Origin: Prochlorococcus marinus str. MIT 0912
GTDB taxonomy: Bacteria; Cyanobacteriota; Cyanobacteriia; PCC-6307; Cyanobiaceae
Direction of reading: 5' to 3'
Length of the DNA: 64,000 nucleotides
NCBI RefSeq assembly: GCF_027359595.1
Contig: NZ_CP114783.1
Coordinates: 1-64,000 of the forward strand
Both the position numbers and the translations under genes were made by a program. The notes below the pieces were generated by a model. That model did not search any database. It saw only the letters and a program-made list of their open reading frames with translations, and had not been told where the DNA came from. Position 1 is the stretch's first letter; the number at the start of each line of letters is the position of its first letter. Positions 59,734 through 64,000 of this stretch are shown in pieces.

Positions 59734-60705
59734 ATGACCACAGCCACGGAAATTCTTCAACCTGTAGAACTTGATCTAGAAGCATTGCTACTAGATCTTC
59801 GCAGCCTCATAGGTGCTGGACACCCTATTTTGCAGGCAGCTGCAGAACATCTTTTTAGTGCAGGGGGTAAACGTTTAAGGCCTGGGATAGTTTTATTGAT
59901 TTCAAGAGCTTTGACGTCTGAAAAGGATCTTCCTTTGAAGCATAGAAAGTTGGCCCAAATTACTGAGATGATTCATACAGCTTCTCTTGTGCATGATGAT
60001 GTCGTTGATGAAGCTGATACTAGAAGAGGTGTTGAAACTGTTCACAGTCGATTTGATCCCAGGATAGCTGTTTTAGCAGGAGATTTCCTATTTGCACAAG
60101 CAAGTTGGCATCTAGCAAATCTTGAAAATTTAGATGTTGTTAAATTGTTAAGTAGGGTGATTATGGATCTAGCGGAAGGCGAGATAAAGCAGGGGCTCAA
60201 CAGATTTGATTCAAGTCAATCCTTTGAGAGTTATTTAGAAAAAAGTTATTGTAAAACAGCTTCACTAATTGCTAATAGCTCCAAAGCTATTGGTGTTTTA
60301 TCTGATGTAGATGAAGAGAGTTTAAATTCACTTTATTTTTTTGGAAGACAATTAGGATTAGCGTTTCAAGTGGTTGATGATATCCTAGATTTTACTGGAA
60401 ATGATAAACAATTAGGCAAACCAGCCGCTAGTGATCTTCAAAGTGGTTATCTTACTGCCCCAGTTTTCTATGCTTTGGAAGAAAATCCAACTCTGAGTGA
60501 ACTTATCAATGGTAAATTCTCTAAAAAAGATGATCTTGATAAGGCTTTGTCTCTAGTAAGAGATTCAAGTGCGATCAAAAAATCAAGAGAATTAGCCGAA
60601 AAATTTGCGTCTGAATCAAAAGATTCAATTTCTTGGTTGCCAGATTCCCCATCCAAAAAAGCATTACTTGAATTGCCTGAATTTGTAATTAGCAGACTTT
60701 ATTAA
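59734..60705 (+). CDS. sds: All-trans polyprenyl (solanesyl) diphosphate synthase
   Basis: This enzyme makes the long isoprenoid chain of plastoquinone. The 323-residue protein has the first aspartate-rich motif LVHDDVVDEADTRRG near residue 90 and the second DDILDFTGNDKQLGKP near 213, with GGKRLRPGIVLL before them. The large side chains that limit short-chain products are absent, consistent with a C45 product, but the product length is an inference. It follows murI by 22 bases and converges on the HAD gene with one base between stops. Confidence 0.94.
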   Translation: MTTATEILQPVELDLEALLLDLRSLIGAGHPILQAAAEHLFSAGGKRLRPGIVLLISRALTSEKDLPLKHRKLAQITEMIHTASLVHDDVVDEADTRRGVETVHSRFDPRIAVLAGDFLFAQASWHLANLENLDVVKLLSRVIMDLAEGEIKQGLNRFDSSQSFESYLEKSYCKTASLIANSSKAIGVLSDVDEESLNSLYFFGRQLGLAFQVVDDILDFTGNDKQLGKPAASDLQSGYLTAPVFYALEENPTLSELINGKFSKKDDLDKALSLVRDSSAIKKSRELAEKFASESKDSISWLPDSPSKKALLELPEFVISRLY

Positions 60706-60706
60706 T

Positions 60707-61387
60707 TCAATACTCACTCAAAATTTGTTCAATTTCTTTTAAATGGCTGATTTGTTTTAAATTAATTGGTTGATCAAGAATTTCTTTTTTCTTAATTTGA
60801 TCATGTTTTTCTTTTAAAAAGAAAACAAAACAACCTGCCGCTAAGGCAGAAGATACTCCAGCAATTGAATCTTCAACAGCCCAACAATCCTGAGGAGCTA
60901 GATTTAATTTTTCAGCAGCTAATAAATATGGATCTGGAGCTGGTTTCCCTTGAACTAGTAATTTGTCATCCCCTAGGACTATTACAGAAAAAAGATTTAT
61001 CCATTTATGTGGAGCTGTTTTTATTTGGAAAGATTCAAAGCTGCTACTGGTTACTAAGGCCATTGGGATATTGTCTTTATGACACCTTTTGACCAAATTC
61101 TCTCCACCTTCCATAACTTTTGCTTTAAGGATGAGTTGTCTTGAGATGGGTTTATGTATGTTTAGTAAGTGTTTCGCCTCCACTGCCTTTGGAATTAATT
61201 TAACCAGTTCATTGGCACAATCAATTCTCCTTTTACCTCTTAAGAGTCTTAATTGACTATAAGTTAGATTTAGATCGAAAATTGCGGCGGTTTCTTTCCA
61301 TGCTTTTCCATGTAGGGGTTCTGAATCAATTAGAACTCCATCAAGATCAAATAATAATGCTTTAGGAAAATTACAATTTTTCTTCAT
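60707..61387 (-). CDS. HAD-superfamily phosphatase (CbbY/beta-PGM-like)
   Basis: The 226-residue protein has HAD motif I LFDLDGVLIDSEPLHGKAWKE (about 12-32), motif II Thr/Ser in ALVTSSSFE, motif III Lys in VQGKPAPDPYLLAAEKL, and motif IV AVEDSIAGVSSALAAG. This set and the cap domain place it with the beta-phosphoglucomutase/CbbY group of sugar-phosphate phosphatases. The true substrate is unknown. It is divergent from acs, with 69 bases between the starts. Confidence 0.92.
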   Translation of the reverse strand: MKKNCNFPKALLFDLDGVLIDSEPLHGKAWKETAAIFDLNLTYSQLRLLRGKRRIDCANELVKLIPKAVEAKHLLNIHKPISRQLILKAKVMEGGENLVKRCHKDNIPMALVTSSSFESFQIKTAPHKWINLFSVIVLGDDKLLVQGKPAPDPYLLAAEKLNLAPQDCWAVEDSIAGVSSALAAGCFVFFLKEKHDQIKKKEILDQPINLKQISHLKEIEQILSEY

Positions 61388-61456
61388 TATGAATTTGTTT
61401 TAAATAAGAGTTTCACTATTCAAGCCTTTTGGTCAGAAATAGCTTGAATGCAATAA

Positions 61457-63457
61457 ATGAAAAAGTTGTTTTTATCTTTCATGAACTCCGACAATTCTAA
61501 CTCTATTGAGTCTGTTCTTCAGGAGCAGAGAATTTTCCCCCCCTCTGATGACTTTTCCAGTAAAAGTAGAATCTCATCTTTCTCTAAGTATTTGAAACTG
61601 TCGGAGATAGCTAAATCAGATCCAAATAAGTTTTGGGGTGATGCAGCTAGAGAAGAATTACATTGGTTTAAATCTTTTGATAAAGTACTTGATTGGTCCA
61701 ATCCTCCATTCGCTAAATGGTTCGATGGAGGGAAAACTAATATTTCCTTTAACTGTTTAGATCGTCATTTAAATAGTTCAACAGCTAACAAAGTCGCCTT
61801 GATTTGGGAAGGTGAGCCAGGTGATCAAAAAAAATATACCTACAAAGAACTACATAAAGAAGTTTGCAAAGCAGCTAATGCACTCAAGTCTATAGGCATA
61901 GGGAAAGGTGATCTTGTCGCTTTGTATATGCCGATGGTGCCTGAAGCTGCAATTGCAATGCTTGCTTGTGCAAGGATAGGAGCACCACATTCAGTGGTAT
62001 TTGGAGGCTTTTCCTCTGAGGCGCTCAGAGACAGATTAATTAATGGTGAAGCGAAAGCAATAATTACAGCTGATGGTGGTTTTAGAAAAGATAAAGTAAT
62101 TCCTCTCAAAGATGCTGTTGACTCAGCATTGGAAGGTGGTAGTTGTCCAAAGGTCGAATCAGTTTTAGTTGTTCAAAGGACTAAAAAAAATATTGCCATG
62201 GTTGATGGTAGAGATTATTGGTGGCATGAAATTGTAGATAGTCAATCAGCAGAATGTTTGCCGGAACAAATGGATAGTGAGGATTGCTTATTTGTTTTAT
62301 ATACTTCTGGCTCTACAGGGAAACCAAAGGGAGTAGTTCATTCAACTGCTGGGTATAACCTTTGGTCTCATTTAACTTTTAAATGGATTTTTGATATTCG
62401 TGAAAATGATGTTTATTGGTGCACCGCTGATGTTGGTTGGATAACTGGGCATAGTTATATCGTCTATGGCCCACTATCTAATGGCGCAACTACTGTTATG
62501 TACGAAGGTGTTCCTAGGCCATCAAATCCAGGTGCTTTTTGGGATGTAATTCAAAAGCATAAAATTTCGATTTTTTATACTGCTCCAACAGCCATAAGGG
62601 CCTTTATGAAAGCTGGGGAAAAGATTCCCCAGCAATATGATTTATCTAGTTTGAGGCTTTTAGGAACTGTTGGAGAGCCAATTAATCCTGAGGCTTGGAT
62701 GTGGTATAGAGATGTTATTGGAGGGGGGAGATGTCCAATAGTTGATACATGGTGGCAAACAGAAACTGGTGGAGTAATGATTAGTCCCCTTCCCGGAGCG
62801 ACCCCAACCAAACCTGGATCAGCAACTTTCCCTTTGCCTGGGATTGAAGCCGATGTGGTCAATTCATATGGGGAGTCTGTCGCCAGTAATGAGGGTGGAT
62901 ATTTGGTAGTTAAAAGACCATGGCCTGGAATGATGAGAAATGTTTATGGAGATGAAAAAAGATTTAGAGAGAGTTATTGGGAGTATTTAAAACCCTCAGA
63001 CAATAGCTATATATATTTTGCTGGAGATGGGGCTCGAAGAGACGAAGAAGGTTATTTTTGGGTCATGGGGCGAGTTGATGATGTTATAAATGTCTCTGGT
63101 CATAGGCTTGGAACAATGGAAATAGAATCAGCTTTAGTTAGTCATGAGCTTATTTCAGAAGCTGCAGTAGTTGGTAGGCCTGATGATTTAAAAGGTGAAT
63201 CAATAGTAGCCTTTATCACTTTGAAAGCTGGTGCAAAAGTAAACGAAAATATAGAGGCACAATTAAAAAAACATGTAGTGAATGAAATAGGACCTATTGC
63301 CAAGCCTGATGAAATTAAATTTACTGATTCTCTTCCTAAAACTAGAAGTGGAAAAATAATGCGCAGAATTTTAAGAGCACTGGCTTCAGGCGATGAAATA
63401 AGTGGAGATACAAGTACTCTTGAAGATCGATCTGTTTTAGATAAATTAAGAAGTTAA
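61457..63457 (+). CDS. acs: Acetyl-CoA synthetase
   Basis: Acs activates acetate to acetyl-CoA with ATP through acetyl-AMP. The 666-residue ANL-family enzyme has the AMP-binding loop [15 protein letters not shown] near residue 283, the CoA/acetyl region [27 protein letters not shown], and the C-terminal hinge and acetylation lysine region [12 protein letters not shown]. An internal Met at residue 9 is another possible start. The gene lets the cell recover acetate. It converges on the DUF1350 gene with a 12-base overlap. Confidence 0.96.
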   Translation: MKKLFLSFMNSDNSNSIESVLQEQRIFPPSDDFSSKSRISSFSKYLKLSEIAKSDPNKFWGDAAREELHWFKSFDKVLDWSNPPFAKWFDGGKTNISFNCLDRHLNSSTANKVALIWEGEPGDQKKYTYKELHKEVCKAANALKSIGIGKGDLVALYMPMVPEAAIAMLACARIGAPHSVVFGGFSSEALRDRLINGEAKAIITADGGFRKDKVIPLKDAVDSALEGGSCPKVESVLVVQRTKKNIAMVDGRDYWWHEIVDSQSAECLPEQMDSEDCLFVLYTSGSTGKPKGVVHSTAGYNLWSHLTFKWIFDIRENDVYWCTADVGWITGHSYIVYGPLSNGATTVMYEGVPRPSNPGAFWDVIQKHKISIFYTAPTAIRAFMKAGEKIPQQYDLSSLRLLGTVGEPINPEAWMWYRDVIGGGRCPIVDTWWQTETGGVMISPLPGATPTKPGSATFPLPGIEADVVNSYGESVASNEGGYLVVKRPWPGMMRNVYGDEKRFRESYWEYLKPSDNSYIYFAGDGARRDEEGYFWVMGRVDDVINVSGHRLGTMEIESALVSHELISEAAVVGRPDDLKGESIVAFITLKAGAKVNENIEAQLKKHVVNEIGPIAKPDEIKFTDSLPKTRSGKIMRRILRALASGDEISGDTSTLEDRSVLDKLRS

Positions 63458-64000
63458 GATTTCCCAATGAGTTATTTGATTGACTATTAAATCAATATTT
63501 TCGTATTTTAAAGAGTTTTCGAGATTAGATTTTAGTAACTTTTCTCTTAGTCCCACGCTGACTGGGGTTAGATGATTACCGTCTAGGTTCATGATTTTAG
63601 ATTTATCAGCGGATCTTTCCTTTAATGATTGAAGTAAAAGATCATTTTGATCTAGGTTATCGTTTTTAAATTTAATTAATAGATTATTTATTTGCTCATA
63701 GTGTTCTCTAACAAGATTTAATGTTTCGCTAGGACTTGGACTGAATTCAGTCTGAAAGTTAAGCTTTTGAGACATTTTTCTAAGCAAAGGTATTGATTTA
63801 TCTGCCTTAAAATTATTAAAGCTTATAGCTACTAAACCATCGCAATTTCTTCCTCCATCCGGTGCCAGCAAATGTAATTTGCATCCAAGACTATGACCCA
63901 GTCTTATTGATTTTTGTATTAAACCAACTCTTTTTTCAAGAATTTTTCGAGATTGACGGAATTGTTTCCACGCATGATTTGCTTGAAGTTGATGATCAAA
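63446..64000 (-). CDS. DUF1350 family protein, start beyond the window
   Basis: The reading frame stays open to the right edge of the window, so the N-terminus lies outside. The visible part is about 184 residues and includes [18 protein letters not shown], a nucleophile-elbow-like GHSLG motif, then [19 protein letters not shown], which matches the DUF1350 family of cyanobacterial and plant alpha/beta-hydrolase-like proteins. The C-terminal third is variable. Function is unknown. The stop at 63446 lies 12 bases inside the convergent acs gene. Confidence 0.85.
   Translation of the reverse strand, partial: FDHQLQANHAWKQFRQSRKILEKRVGLIQKSIRLGHSLGCKLHLLAPDGGRNCDGLVAISFNNFKADKSIPLLRKMSQKLNFQTEFSPSPSETLNLVREHYEQINNLLIKFKNDNLDQNDLLLQSLKERSADKSKIMNLDGNHLTPVSVGLREKLLKSNLENSLKYENIDLIVNQITHWEILTS

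Noticed and set aside
1..64000. CRISPR arrays, prophage, insertion sequences, toxin-antitoxin or defence islands
   Set aside because: No regularly spaced repeats, transposase, integrase, terminal inverted repeats or defence-type enzymes were seen; gene content is core metabolism throughout.

Overview
This window reads as a core-genome stretch of a marine picocyanobacterium, most likely Prochlorococcus. The DNA is strongly AT-rich, spacers are very short, many start codons are TTG or GTG, and oxygenic-photosynthesis genes are present: plastocyanin petE, a cytochrome c6-like gene, ndhL, ndhD, hemE, the quinone genes menD/menB/ubiD/sds, and cyanobacterial-plastid families such as Ycf51, DUF3007, DUF760, DUF4336 and DUF1350. 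The gene content suggests a low-light NATL-like lineage, but that is an inference without a database search. I see no phage, insertion sequence, CRISPR array, integrase or defence island.

Layout. 1-5326: dnaA, a long glutathione S-transferase divergent from glutathione reductase, and a cation exchanger split by a frameshift. 5474-8619: pyrC, tRNA-Leu(UAA), ndhL, DUF3007, trpA and a YciI-like gene. 8595-10579 (minus): a compact four-gene unit of group 2 sigma factor, DUF1232 protein, helix-turn-helix-like protein and cytochrome c6-like protein. 11039-17704: hisIE, a QueD/PTPS-like gene, clpB, petE with a strong terminator, an epimerase and hemE. 17866-23039 (minus): glgB, a CocE-type hydrolase, small secreted and helix-hairpin-helix proteins, and Ycf51. 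23107-29517 (plus): a giant TamB-like protein, proA, folB and a lipase split by a frameshift. 29514-38748 (minus): prlC, ndhD, thrB, glk, thrS, trpS and a disordered protein with a possible ribbon-helix-helix core. 38984-44232 (plus): a DUF697-like membrane protein, a manganese/zinc ABC transporter and DUF4336. 44229-54561: DUF760, lepB, menD-menB, glgA, murF, glmU, an MnmD-like methyltransferase and aroA. 54615-64000: ubiD, comB, a nitrilase-family amidase, a cell-wall amidase, murI, sds, a HAD phosphatase, acs and a DUF1350 gene that runs off the right edge.

The genes mostly serve housekeeping: amino-acid, pyrimidine and pterin synthesis, peptidoglycan (murF, murI, glmU, amidase), glycogen (glgA, glgB, glk), isoprenoid quinones, and photosynthetic or respiratory electron transfer. 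Most neighbours overlap by 1-8 bases or lie within about 60 bases, so translational coupling is common.

I did not find a convincing new multi-gene system. The items most worth a second look are the sigma/DUF1232/HTH/cytochrome operon, two genes broken by apparent one-base deficits in or near A/T homopolymers, a QueD-like enzyme with a substituted zinc ligand, an RGG-rich protein next to trpS, and a nine-G tract inside ycf51.
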